Shown here one piece after another: positions 11,333 through 22,338 of a stretch of 64,000 nt of DNA (within the stretch, counting starts at the first letter, position 1; the number at the start of each line of letters is the position of its first letter). The stretch is from Kingdonia uniflora (lineage: Eukaryota > Streptophyta > Magnoliopsida > Ranunculales > Circaeasteraceae). The DNA lies in assembly GCA_014058105.1 (NCBI GenBank), contig JACGCM010001659.1:2480001-2544000 (forward strand), written 5' to 3'. Made by a program: the position numbers and the translations under genes. Under the pieces are notes generated by a model, which was given only the letters and a program-made list of their open reading frames with translations, made no database searches and was not told the DNA's origin.

Positions 11333-14300
11333 ATGATAGTTCTCTCTTGGAACTACAGGGGCAGCGGAAAACCCGCCACCCTTAGAGAACTCCTTAACAT
11401 CCAAAGTAAGCACAACTCGGATGTGATCTTCCTGTCTGAAACCAAGACCCCCGACCCTGATTCTTTTAAAAAGTTTGCCAAGCTGGGCTACGATCACTCT
11501 CATATGGAGGCTGTGACTGTCACTAACGGGGGTGGCCTCTGGCTGGCACGGAATAAGGAATTGACATTCTCATTTCTTCTCCTGGATATAACCCTTCTCC
11601 GGTGTCCCCCCCCCCCCAATTCAATGGATATGTTCATTTACCTATGGTCCGCCGGAAACCCAGAATCGTTTCCCCTACTGGTCGACCATTGCGCAAATGG
11701 CTAACCGGATCCCTACACCCTGGCTCATCATAGGCGATCTGAATTGCATTGTTTGTAAAGAAGAAAAATTTGGTAAAATTCCGTTCGACGGATCCATCCC
11801 TAACCCCCTGGAAGAGTTTATATTCAACGCTGCTATGATCGACTTGAGCTTCTCGGGGGTTCCGTTTACTTGGTCTAACAAAAGAAAAGGGAAGGATTTG
11901 ACCAAGTTTAGATTAGATCGGGGTCTCGCCTCAGGATCTTGGAAAACTTGCTTTCCTGAGGCGACGATCAGGAACCTCCCTATCATTGGGTCCGACCACG
12001 GGCCAATCCTCCTTAATACGGACCCTCTCACTCATAAACTCCCCAAACAATTTAATTTCCTCTCATTCTTGCCCGACCACGTTGAATATCAAGAGGTCAT
12101 CAAGAAAGCCTGGGAGGTGGAGCAGTATGGCTCCCAGCCGCTTCCGCTATGTAAGAAGCTTCGTCACACTAAGCGAGAGCAACAATCCTGGAACTGGAAT
12201 GTTTTCCAAGCCACCTCTTTCCTGGCCAAGGACCTTCGAGAAGAGATAGACAAGCTTCAGCGAGAGCTAACTACTCAGCAATCGGCCCTGACGGAAAGTT
12301 CTCTTCAGACTAAGCTGGACTCCATTCTTTCTCAGGAGGAAACTTTGTGGAAAGATAAATCTAGAGAGTTGTGGCTCAAGGAAGGAGACCACAACACTAG
12401 ATTCTTTTATATGGTAACTTTCTGTAGACGGCGTCAGAACAATATCCAGAACATTCGCAAAGCTGACGGATCCTGGGCAAAGGATAGGCAAGACATTGAA
12501 GAGGCTTTCCTCCACTTCTATGGCAACCTGTTCCAATCCTCCACCCCTCCCACCAAGATTAAAAATCTTCAAGTTATGGAAAAGATCATATCATTGGAGG
12601 ATAATGACACCCTGATCAAGATCCCCTCCATGGCAGAAGTTAAAGAAGCCCTTTCTTCCATGAACCCTAGAAAATCCCTAGGTCCAGATGGATTTACACC
12701 CCTTTTCTACTAAAAATCTTGGGACACCGCCAAATTGGATCTCGTCAAAGCCATCCAAAACTTTTTTCAAACGAACCACATGTTTGGTAAATTTAACCAT
12801 ACCAACATTACTTTTATTCCCAAGATCAAAAACCCTATGAGTCTTGCTCATTTTCGTCCCATCAGCCTTTGTAACGTTAAATTTAAGATCATCACTAGGA
12901 TTCTGGCCGGTAGACTTAAGCCCCTCCTTAACAAACTCATTTCCCCCACTCAAAATGCGTTCGTCCCTGGCCGCCAAATTTTTTACAACATTATCATGGC
13001 CCAAGAGATCCTCCGATCCCTTGCTAAGAAGAAAGGAGCGTCCGGTTGCATGGCGGTCAAACTCGACCTTAGCAAAGCCTTTGGCAGAGTGGAGTGGAGC
13101 TTCCTGTACGACACCATGAAAGTCATGGGCTTCTGTGAGAAATGGTGCACTTGGATACACCAATGCATTTCAACCACTACCCTCTCCTTCAATATTAATG
13201 TCTCCCCTTTTAGTTTCCTTAAACCTGAAAGGGGTCTCCGACAAGGCGACCCCCTCTCTCCTTTCCTTTTCCTTATCTGTATGGAGGTTCTTTCGCGTAT
13301 TCTTCTTAAAGCTTAGAGCAAAGGAGATCTTCACGGCATTAAAATTGCTAGGGGCAGCACTCCAGTCTCTCACCTCCTCTTTACCGATGACAGCTTCATC
13401 TTCTACAAAGCTTCCTTAGAGGAGGCGGGCAACCATAAAGACGCCCTCGACATGTTTAAAGAATTTTTAGGCCAAGAGATAAATCTGGAAAAATCCTGCA
13501 TCCTTTTTAGCAAAAATGGCCACCAGTGGCACCAAAGGCTCATCCAACGCTTCCTCCACATTAAGCGGGACTCAGGTAAATACAAATACCTAGGAGCCCC
13601 TCTCACCTTTGACCGCAAGAAAACCCTAAACTTCCAAGAGATTATTGATCGTGTCTCGAACCGTATCGAAGGTTGGAAAGCTAAAAACCTCTCCCAAACG
13701 GGTAGAATTATACTCATTAAAGCTGTTAACTCAGTAATTCCCTCATACCACATGTCCGTTATCCCATTCCCTATCAAGACCTGTAAGAAGTTAGACTCCA
13801 TTAACGCTAGGTTCATGTGGGGGACCAACAATACGGGCTCTAACAAGACCCACTTCATTTGCTGGAAGAACATCTGTCACCCCAAATGTATAGGGGGCCT
13901 GGGGATCAGGACATCCCTCGTACATAATAAATCCCTTCTAGCTAAGCTGTTCTGGCGAGTCATCAAAGAACCTGACAAAATCTAGGCCCACAATCTGATC
14001 AAACACTACTCGCCCAAAGAATCACCTATGCTCTATACTGTTAAACCTTTCGATTCTTGGATCTCGAAAGGGATCCTAAATGCTATAAATAGCATCTTTC
14101 CTGAGCTCATTTGGCACATCAAAAATGGAGAAAGCGTCGATTTCTGGCTTAAGCCATGGATTTCGGGTATCCCCCTTGGTCGACCTCATGGACCAGCCCC
14201 AGTTCTTCGATCGATCTACAAAGTTTCGGCTCACATCTGCCCCAACCAGCGCATCTAGAAAGAGCCCCTCATTCGAGACCTATTCCATCCTGATGTGGTT

Positions 14301-14970
14301 AGCCTTATTCTTTGTATCCCTCTCAGCAAGTATCCGGCAATGGACACGTTCAGATGGCGAAACGCCCATAACGGTATTCTTACGGTCCAATCAGCCTACC
14401 TCTCTTCTAACCAAACAAATATGGAGGTTTCGCAAGATCACGGACAACATTTGGGCAAAACCATCTGGACTACCATTTGGAAGATGAAGGTCCCCTTTAG
14501 AATTCAGCTCTTCCTCTAGAAAGCCATCCAGGACGGTATCCCCACCAAGACAAATCTCTGGCATGGGGGCGTTGACGCTGACATTGTCTGCCCCAGATAC
14601 GGCGAAGAAGAAGAAGCCACAACGCATGCCCTTTTCTTCTGTAAGAAAGTTCATGATTTCCGATACGCTTTTGACCCCTCTCTCAATTTTGTTTCTTGGC
14701 CTTACTCCGATTCCCTGCCTAACATCATTAGTAAGATTGTCAGACAGGGATCGGCTTCCCCCGACCCCTTCCTGTGGAGTAGGATCAGTTCTATCTTTTT
14801 CGTTATCTGGATTAGCAGAAACAACCTTATTTTTAACAATGTTAACCCTAATCCAGTGTCTTCTGTGAAAAGGGCCAAAAGCTATTTCACCCCTCTGAGA
14901 CTCCACCTCCCGCCTCCTGTCGTCCCCGGAACCTCCCATCCTCCTCCCACGATCGGAGAAGGGTAGATCT
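11333..14970 (+). pseudogene. LINE ORF2: endonuclease and reverse transcriptase, broken
   Basis: Starts MIVLSWNYRGSGKPATLREL; in intact relatives the residue after WN is Cys, here Tyr. The apurinic-type endonuclease continues with VIFLSETKT and, after a frameshift near the C-run at 11607-11619, with WLIIGDLNC and the terminal GSDHGPI motif (about 11990-12005). The reverse transcriptase follows: KSLGPDGFTPLFY, then a stop at 12711. After it come FRPISLCNV, LDLSKAFGRVEW, GLRQGDPLSPFLF and the catalytic box LLFTDDSFIFY near 13378-13410 (TDD, where LINE reverse transcriptases usually have ADD). Frames break at 13314, 13983 and 14256. The region 14390-14700 corresponds to the zinc-binding domain before RNase H. 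Confidence 0.85.
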
Positions 14971-14978
14971 TCATCCTG

Positions 14979-15434
14979 GTGGACGGAGCTTGGAGGACAA
15001 AAGACTTACTTGGGGGATTAGGTTTTGTTCTTAAATCTCACAATTTATCCATTTTGGGTGCAGGTCACAATGCCTCCAGGACAACAGATTCCGAAGAAGC
15101 AGAGGCGGTTGCAGTGATTAGAGGTTTCAAGGCTACTTTGGGGAGGGGCATGGAGCGAGTGATGGTTCTCACAGATTGTCGGCGTCTTGTCAGTACATTC
15201 GAGTCAGGTTCCTCTGATCTTTCTTGGAGAGCCCTCACCCTTGCTCCAGAGATGTTGTTTCTTGCTGGCCGTTTCCTTGATTTTCATTTTCAGTTTTTTA
15301 GTAGATGTTTTAATTTTGAGGCACATGCTTTAGCTGCCTTAGGAGCGTGTTCCCCAGCACTTTCCATTTTTGAGCCCATTGGGGCTTCAGATCTCGTTGA
15401 CTCGGCTATTTCAGTACTGCCTATCCTGGCTTAG
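14979..15434 (+). pseudogene. LINE ORF2 C-terminal RNase H domain
   Basis: A 151-codon frame matches the RVT_3-type RNase H found at the end of plant LINE ORF2: acidic start VDGAW (the frame begins just before), then FVLKSHNLSILGAG, EEAEAVAVIRGFKATL, VLTDCRRLV and a final Asn-x-x-AHALA box. The catalytic Asp/Glu/Asp positions are visible in these motifs. It ends 23 bases before the poly(A) run, where ORF2 is expected to end. It belongs to the same reading unit as the reverse transcriptase upstream but is now out of frame with it. Confidence 0.8.
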
Positions 15435-15480
15435 TTTCTTAATATATCGTTGCTTACAAAAAAAAAAAAGTCTCTAATGC

Positions 15481-16579
15481 AAAAAAAAACGAGCAATACT
15501 AAGCACCCAGTACTTTACCATTCTCAAAACTATTAGAATATCAGGGTTTGAAGTATTTAAGGACTATTTACCTTAGTCCTAGTTGTTTCAGGCCACAGAA
15601 TTGATCATTTACAGTACTTCATAGATGTACAAATCCCTTATATTGTAAAGAAATTGACTGTAGCTGGATAAGAGCTTGTGCTTTACTTTACAAGCCACAG
15701 TTGTAGTAGTTCACTTATGAAAGGTGAGGATGAAGAAACGGAGAGAAATCACCGATAAGGGTTCTAGTCATCCTTCACGCCCAACTTCTTGCCTCTAATT
15801 TTATTTATAGGGAAGAACAGTTCACAAGAGCCAAGGATAAAGAAAAAGAAGACTGAAGAAGAAAAGCCATTTACCAGGAGAGAGCTGCAGGACTAATTCA
15901 TTTTCAGCTTCTACCGAGGAAGATTTCCGAATTCCTTCAGTTACTAAAGTGAAGCAGATATGAAGAACTAAGAGTATGATCTAAAGGCAGGAAGATGCGC
16001 ACCCAATACATTCACCTGTCCTTATATACTTAAGCTGCAAACTCTAGATACTGATCCTAAGAATTACAGACTTAAACATCTACAACTTCATAAAAGCAAA
16101 TTAAAGCATATGCCAATGAAATAAATCTAAAAGAATAAAAAATACTGAAGAAGAAACTGGTAGGTCATTTTGAAATATCTCAGTGAAGCATGAGATAATC
16201 AGAACTGGTTTGTATATCATCACAGAGACCATTTTTAACCAGCAAGCACCGTTATTTCTCGTACCCAAACACGATACTACTTAATAACAATATATACCAA
16301 CACCGAATATCATCTAACATTTCTACAGAAATAGTGAACACTAAGGTAGTAACTGTAAGTAAGCAAAACTTTAGCATTAAAAGGGAACCAAAATATTAGG
16401 CCAATGCCCTTGATAATGTCAAGATAACATAATAACCCAACCAAAGAAATATATGTGGAGGGGTACCAACTCAATCCAAAAGACAACCAAGAAACTGTAT
16501 TTCAAGACATTAAGCAATAAAATAAATGCCCTGGTGTGTGTGATAACGATCAAAGTATCAAACTACGTAAACTAGCCTC
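15481..16579. other. Region downstream of the ARGONAUTE pseudogene, no gene seen
   Basis: About 1.1 kb of AT-rich sequence between the LINE and the stop codon of the minus-strand ARGONAUTE pseudogene. By position it would include the 3' untranslated region of that gene. No reading frame or repeat I can name. Confidence 0.4.
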
Positions 16580-17954
16580 TTAATAATAAAACATATCATT
16601 CTTGACCAGAAGTTGGTGAAGTGGTGCCGGTGTTGCTGCCCCCTGAGATCCCGTTCTCAGAGTTTCTTCTGAATTATCCTCGATGTAGTAACGTGCTCGG
16701 AATGAAGCCAGATGTGCATAGTAACCAGGTGGAACTGCAAAAGTAACCAATACATATGGTCAGTGGGCAGTGGCTAAAGAAAACAACCCTATCAAAAAAG
16801 AAAAATAGTAGTGTAGGAACGAACCAATTGATACAGAGCAGATACACCTTTCATACCTAAAACAGTGTTATAAGCGTTAACTACAATTAAACTTATAAAT
16901 AACACACAAATAAGTAAAAGAAGATGAGGGCTTGCGTATATCATAGGTCATTTGTCAGGTTCTGGAGCTCATCGGACCTGAACTTGTTTTCATCCCAAAG
17001 CACATGGTAGCGGGTAGGGCTTCTTGTACCTTGCATATAATAAATATACAAATAAGCAATATATTAGCGAAAAAATGTCTAAATTATGGTAAATCCATTT
17101 GATTTGAAGAAAGAAATAAGAGATCGTCAAAAGAAAAAATTAAAATTTACCCAGATGCCGGCATGACACTGTAGAGATAAAAATCAAACTCCGTGGGGTG
17201 ACAAATCATTGTTTCAACAACAGTTCCTGTATCATCAAAGGAGCATTACAATTATATTTAGAAAAGAAAGACACCCTAATACTCGGGAAATCAAAGCATA
17301 TAACTAAAAGGTGATTAAAAAAATTCAACCTGGCATAATGTTCCCGCCTTTTCTATCTGAGTTACGATCATGAGCAGTACAAAGAAGTGTATGATGCCTC
17401 TTTTGTACGACCACAAATGTCAGACGAGGAAGATAATTCGGCTCTATAGACTGGCAAACCTGGAGAGATAGATAGACATAGAGAGCAAACTATCATTAGA
17501 AGCATACAAATATAAGAAAAAAGCGCAAAGGCCAAAACATCGACACTTGCCTTGTAGATGGCATCCACCTCATAAAGCAGAACCTGACTGAATTGACCCT
17601 CGCTTACACCATCTCTGGAAAATATATAAAGTTAGTTTGCAGAAACTAAAAACATCAAAAATAAATAATACATACAAACTTATGAGATCGTCAAAAAGAA
17701 TTACCTGTAGAATATGATTTGTGAGGGCTTCTGATGCCCATTTGCCTTGTAAAATCCCTTTAAGTGTTGCCTGATAACCAAGAAAAAACACACAAGTTAA
17801 TAGGAATTCTAGAGAATATAAATTAGTATGAAAATGTCATTAGTATCTTACACCGTCATCTTCTGAAGATCAGAGATGATCTCTGGCAATGGGCTTGTGT
17901 AGCCACTAGAGCTCGGTACTTAGTAACCTCAGGCCAATCCAAGGATGTTACTAC
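16580..17954 (-). pseudogene. ARGONAUTE pseudogene, PIWI-domain exons only (AGO1/5/10-like)
   Basis: Seven exon blocks read downwards. They begin VVTSLDWPEVTKYRALVATQ (from 17954) and continue through [78 protein letters not shown] and PPGYYAHLASFRARYYIED. They end VKNDMFYY-stop at 16580. This is the C-terminal half of an AGO1/5/10-clade protein. The PIWI Asp of DGVSEGQF and His of YYAHLA are kept; the N, PAZ and MID domains and the first catalytic Asp are absent. Defects: the first exon is read in two frames; two extra bases near the Gly-Ile-Gln position shift the frame; the Cys codon before YT (normally LCYT) is TGA. Two introns have GC rather than GT donors. The 5' part stops 64 bases before the MULE's TSD. 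Confidence 0.85.
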
Positions 17955-18339
17955 CTATAAAATAGCTCAAGTACTTTTATGTTATTTTGGTACGATTTTT
18001 AATTCCTCGCCAGATCCATTGATCTATGATTAAAATGAGGGGGGCTTTATAAGCAAGGAGATAATTTTGTAACCTCAAGGAGGTTTTAATATAGTTTATG
18101 TTTTTGGTGTTGGAAGGAAGTGGGGCCCATGAACTAACTCCACAACTCCAACTCCATAATCATCAGAGATTCCTAAAAAGATAGAGAACTTTTGAACCAA
18201 AATATATTTTAGAGATATTTTCGATTCTTTTATCTTTCTTCTACGGCCCCATTTTGTTAAAACACCAAGAGTTCATAAAACCTAATTAAAACTTCTTAAA
18301 AAACCAATCAAAATTCCACCAAAAGAAAAAGAAAAAGAA

Positions 18340-20500
18340 AAACGGAATTGCGGGACTTAAATTTTCCTGCCAATGAGGATGATGGATATAGTCCTATTGA
18401 CTTAAATAATCCGGCGATTAATGATGATCTTGTTGATGAAAACTTGATTGAGGTATGTACTACTAAAATTGAATTAGTTGTTTTAGATTAATATGCTATA
18501 TGATTTTTCAAGTTACAATAATCAATACCAATGTGCATTTAATTGAGTTTTGTGTAGATTAGTTCTTAAAATTATAGTTTTAATTGATTCTTATTTTACT
18601 TCTTTCTAATTAATCGTGTAAGTCATGTTTAAATGCGAAACTAATAGTATTTAATGGAATTAATAATGTATGAGCATATGTGAACTTGATATGTATATAC
18701 AACTTTTTAATGTTAGGAACACATTGGAGATTATGATACGGATCTAGTTTTACCTCTAATTGTGGATTTCACTGATGTCTTTACCACAGATAAGGTAAGA
18801 TTTCTCCAAGAATCACAACTTATTACATATAGCTTATACTCGTATTTATACTATATTGTCTAAAATGTTTTTATTACAGATATTTGATATTCGTGATGAG
18901 TTATTGCAATGGGTTCGAGATACCGCAAGGAGTGTGAAAGTTGTGGTTGTTACGAAAGATTTTAGCTTAGGGGAATACAAGTATATATATTTGCGGTATG
19001 AGCGTGGGAAAGTTTACCGTCAACACACTAAGAAAGAGTTAAAAGATCACGAAAGAAAAAGAAGAAGTGCACCAAAAGCGTGTAAATGTTCGTTTGAATT
19101 AAGGGGTTCGGCTACTGGACTAGAAAAAAAATGGGAACTCAAAGTTGCAAATGGTTGGCACAATAACCCAACTGCCGAACATTTAGAAGATCATCCATAC
19201 GCCGAAAGGTTGAGACCAGAAGAGTTGGAAACATTAATTTCATTGGCGAAATAAGATGTGGCACCGAGATATATTTTAGATGTAATTAAGGAAAAATTTC
19301 CTGATAACACATCAACGATATAAAAAATATATAATGCCCTAAGGAAGTGGAGAAATGACCAACAAGGTGGAAGATCCGAAATGCAACTGGTGCTTAATCA
19401 CCTCGATAATGCTAACTATTACGAATGGCACACGGTCAAGGAAGAATCCAATCGTGTGGGTTCAATATGTTGGGTAAATCCGGTGGGAATGAATCTTGGG
19501 AAATGTTTCCCCTTTGTATACATGATGGACTGCACTTACAAGACAAATGAACCTGGGAAACCCTTATTAGAGATCGTCGGTGCTACTTCAACAGGTCAAA
19601 CTTTCCTGCATATTCATTGTTTCATGGAAGACAAGAAACAACCAACTTACCAATGGGCATTGGAACGTTTCAAGACATGCTTTAATGAAGATGTAATCCC
19701 ACACGTCATTATTAATGACAAAGAATTTGCATGATGAATGTTATTGCTCGAGTGTTTCCTACAACAAAACACATGTTATGTCATTTTCACATTTACCAAA
19801 TGTAAAGGCCAATGTTAAGAAAATGTTTACCAAGAAAAAGGAGAATGATGACTACCCTAAGTTCATAAGAGGTTTCAAAGATTTGGTTGAGAACTCATCT
19901 AGTGAAGTACAATACCTACAGAATTTAAGAGAGCTTGAGAGTTCTTGGTCAAGATACCCTTCCGCTATGGAATACGTTCGACAACATTGGCTTAATCCAT
20001 TTCGACAACGTTTTGTATCCACCTGGGTTGATCAATACATGCATCTAGGTAATTATACGAGCAATAGAGTTGAAAGTGCACACTCCAAATTGAAAAGAGC
20101 ATTGCGGACTAGTAATCTCACATACGGTAAAGCTTGGAAGAAAATACACGCTCTTTTTCACTCAAAACACACTCAAATATACAGTTCTTTTGAGAAAAGC
20201 TTAAATACTGTTATGCGTGAATACAAGGGGCCCATGTTTGCAAACTTGAAGAATATAGTATCTAAAGAGATGCTTGACTTGATAGTGGATGAGGTACATA
20301 GGGCAAAAGAAATTAGCCTTGTAACCAAGGAAGATTGTGGTTGTCAACTTCGACGAACACATGGTATTCCGTGTGCTTGCGAGCTTTTTATTTTGGCACA
20401 AGTTGGGGCATTTATACCGAAGGAATCAGTTCACCGCCATTGATTCCAACTATCCACAATTCCTGTTTCATCATCTGCTAGTCACGTTAGTGCTGATCTC
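18340..20500 (+). pseudogene. MULE transposase (MuDR-type)
   Basis: Exon 1 ends at 18452 (FPANEDDGYSPIDLNNP), exon 2 is 18717-18794, and exon 3 starts at 18880; all three have GT donors and AG acceptors. No ATG precedes exon 1 in frame; an ACG sits where the start would be expected. Exon 3 gives the N-terminal DNA-binding region with WELKVANGWHNNPT (18856-19254). After two stops the DDE core follows: PFVYMMDCTYKTNEPGKPLL (first Asp), VIINDKEFA (second Asp), then ANVKKMFTKKK and GNYTSNRVESAHSKLKRAL. Near 20333 comes a SWIM zinc finger, CGCQLRRTHGIPCACEL, whose usual His (PCAHE) is Cys. Stops at 19252, 19321 and 19732 and frameshifts make it non-functional. It would have acted on the TIRs of the surrounding element. 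Confidence 0.85.
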
Positions 20501-20503
20501 TAA

Positions 20504-21580
20504 TTGACATTAGACATGGTTATATACAAATTTGGAATGACTAATGAAGCTGGGAAACATGCTCTTCTTCTAAAACTTTTAGAGTTGGCACACCCTGAGT
20601 CGACTTCGTTGGAAGAACCCGGTCGTGGTTATATACCGAAGGGTAAGCAAAAGAGTAAGAAAAAATGTGGAGTGAACTTAAGTAACAAGAGAGATCCTTC
20701 AAATTGGGAGCGCGTTCTTGGGACCCAAGAAAGTGTGAAGAAAACATATAAGAAGGCGAGGCTGAATGATGTTACGGCAAAAACGAAAATATCCATCCCC
20801 CCAAAATTGTTGTCATTAGGGGGAGTTTCAAATAATGACATGGTTGCAAGCAGTAGTATTGTTAAAGCAAGAGAGACGAGCACACAAGAAGAAGACCCCA
20901 CTCTTTCGTTGTCTGGACTTGATCTAATGCTTGAATTTCTAGAACGAGGCACACGTAAGAAGGATCCAGCGTTAGTAAATTGTTTTCCAGAGTTTATACA
21001 TGATATAATAATTCAGAATGCAATAAATGTCGAGCCGGATGGAAATTGTGGTTTTCAAGCTATTTTAAGAATGATGTTAAATAAGGAGAGAGAATGGTTA
21101 GAAGTTAGGCGACAAATGTTATGTGAGCTTTAAGATGTCCTGCAAGAGGTGATGCGCAATAACTTACTGACAAAGGATTGTTTTGAGAAGCTGAAAGACG
21201 CATTGAGTTGGTTTGATGAAACAAAAGTTGTACCACCGAAAAAGTACTTTGTCATACCGGATATGCTACATTTGCCCGTGAATGCATTTAATATAGTAAT
21301 TGTATTGTTGAGTGACAATCATAATCGCACTCATAAATATGCTAATATGACGTGTTTCTCCCATTAAGAGATACTGCGGGTAAACCTCCAGGTGAGTACG
21401 ATGTGTTTGGTATGGGATACATAAGCGGGAATCATTTTGTGGTGTTGTAACTAAGCATGGTTCTCTACTGCCAAATTTCCATCTTTTGTGGGAAAGATAT
21501 CATGACGAGAATGCATCCACATTTCTCCATCCATACATTGCACGCTTTGAAAGTTACAACCATATGCTTAGTTCCGCGGG
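20504..21580 (+). pseudogene. OTU cysteine-protease domain, C-terminal part of the MULE protein
   Basis: Follows the SWIM finger in the same direction. A basic linker (GKQKSKKKCG and a KRDPS motif, typical of MULE proteins after the transposase) leads to NVEPDGNCGFQAILRMM near 21027-21070. This is the Asp/Cys active-site block of OTU-family deubiquitinases. The partner His lies downstream in YISGNHFVVL (about 21420-21450), and the tail resembles the LW..H..ENAST....PYIARFE end seen in such fusions. A stop at 21131 and a frame change separate the Cys and His blocks. OTU proteases remove ubiquitin-like modifiers; the role within transposons is not established. An OTU domain attached to plant MULE transposases is a known arrangement. 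Confidence 0.75.
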
Positions 21581-21582
21581 AG

Positions 21583-21640
21583 GAGCTTTATAAGAAAGGG
21601 GATGTTTTTGTACCTACAAGGAGAATATAAACTAACTTTC
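21583..21640 (+). repeat. Internal copy of the MULE terminal repeat
   Basis: GGAGCTTTATAAG, then GATGTTTTTGTA and AAGGAGAATATAAACT closely match the right TIR read on the minus strand (GGAGCTTAATAAGC, GATGTTTTTGTAA, AAGGAGATTTAAAT). They also match the left TIR at 18042-18100, in the same orientation as the left one. It sits just after the OTU frame. It may mark the edge of a second, nested or fused MULE. Confidence 0.6.
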
Positions 21641-21764
21641 TAGATTCATTCTTTTTGTATTGGATGAAACACATGTTACATATTTCCAAAATCTCTTCAA
21701 TCTATAGAGTAACTAACTGTGATGCTATCTATAAAGAAAGTAAAAGATAATATTAGGGGTTGAG

Positions 21765-22300
21765 TAATCCACAATACGATTGAGAAGCTTGTGTTAGTAG
21801 AGAAATACGAAGAACACCAATCGGTTTGGAAAAATAGAGAATTCAATTACTCAAAATGAAGTAATTACAAGAAGAAAAACTCTCAAACCCTAGGTTTCTC
21901 TGACTTAACATAACCAAGAAAATAACCCTAGTTCCCTTTATATACTAGGGAACTTGAAATTACAAAATAGAATGCATCTCGAGGCAAATCAACGCCTGAG
22001 AAGCAAAACACCGCCAAAGTCGTTCGAACGAACTAGGAAGTCGTTCGAACGACTTTACGACTAATTGGTTTAAAACCCTAGAAAAGTTGTCTGGCCGTTC
22101 GAACGAAAATATGACTCTAGGCCAAATTCCAGAGGACATGACAACTCGTTCGAACGACAATAAAAGTCGTTCGAACGAAATATGGCTCTGGGCCAAAATT
22201 CCAAAATTCCAGGGAACATGTCAACTCGTTCGAACGACTCTTAATGTCGTTCAAATGACTTTTGACAAAACTTAAAAAAATGCTAGATCCTCCTGGATCA
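21765..22300 (-). repeat. 3' LTR of the chromovirus
   Basis: 536 bp, matching 26956-27494 over its whole length. It contains a cluster of the perfect 14-bp palindrome GTCGTTCGAACGAC and close variants between about 22017 and 22260. A TATA-like ctagtatataaagg on the minus strand lies near 21940. The terminal bases are TG at the 5' end and TA rather than CA at the 3' end of the LTR (in element orientation). Confidence 0.9.
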
Positions 22301-22338
22301 TGGATCCCCTCTTTAGGAGCCTTGAGCTCCTGCTCAAG

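Larger units (their letters stand above)
8085..15480 (+). mobile_element. Nearly full-length L1-type LINE with 11-bp TSD
   Basis: The 11-bp word gtctctaatgc occurs at 8085-8095 and again at 15470-15480. The second copy directly follows an A-run (15458-15469) at the end of the element. Element proper is 8096-15469 (about 7.4 kb). Order: pyrimidine-rich leader (8097-8360), ORF1 (8361-10250), spacer, ORF2 with endonuclease (11333-12040), reverse transcriptase (12250-13985), zinc-finger region and RNase H (14979-15434), then poly(A). This is the classic layout of a plant L1-clade element inserted by target-primed reverse transcription. Several frameshifts and stops in both ORFs mean it cannot move on its own now. 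The perfect TSD suggests a fairly recent insertion. Confidence 0.9.

Noticed and set aside
12678..13163. 161-aa minus-strand frame over the LINE reverse transcriptase
   Set aside because: The plus strand encodes clear RT motifs here.
14391..14939. 182-aa minus-strand frame inside LINE ORF2
   Set aside because: Antisense shadow of the zinc-finger region of ORF2; no independent motif.
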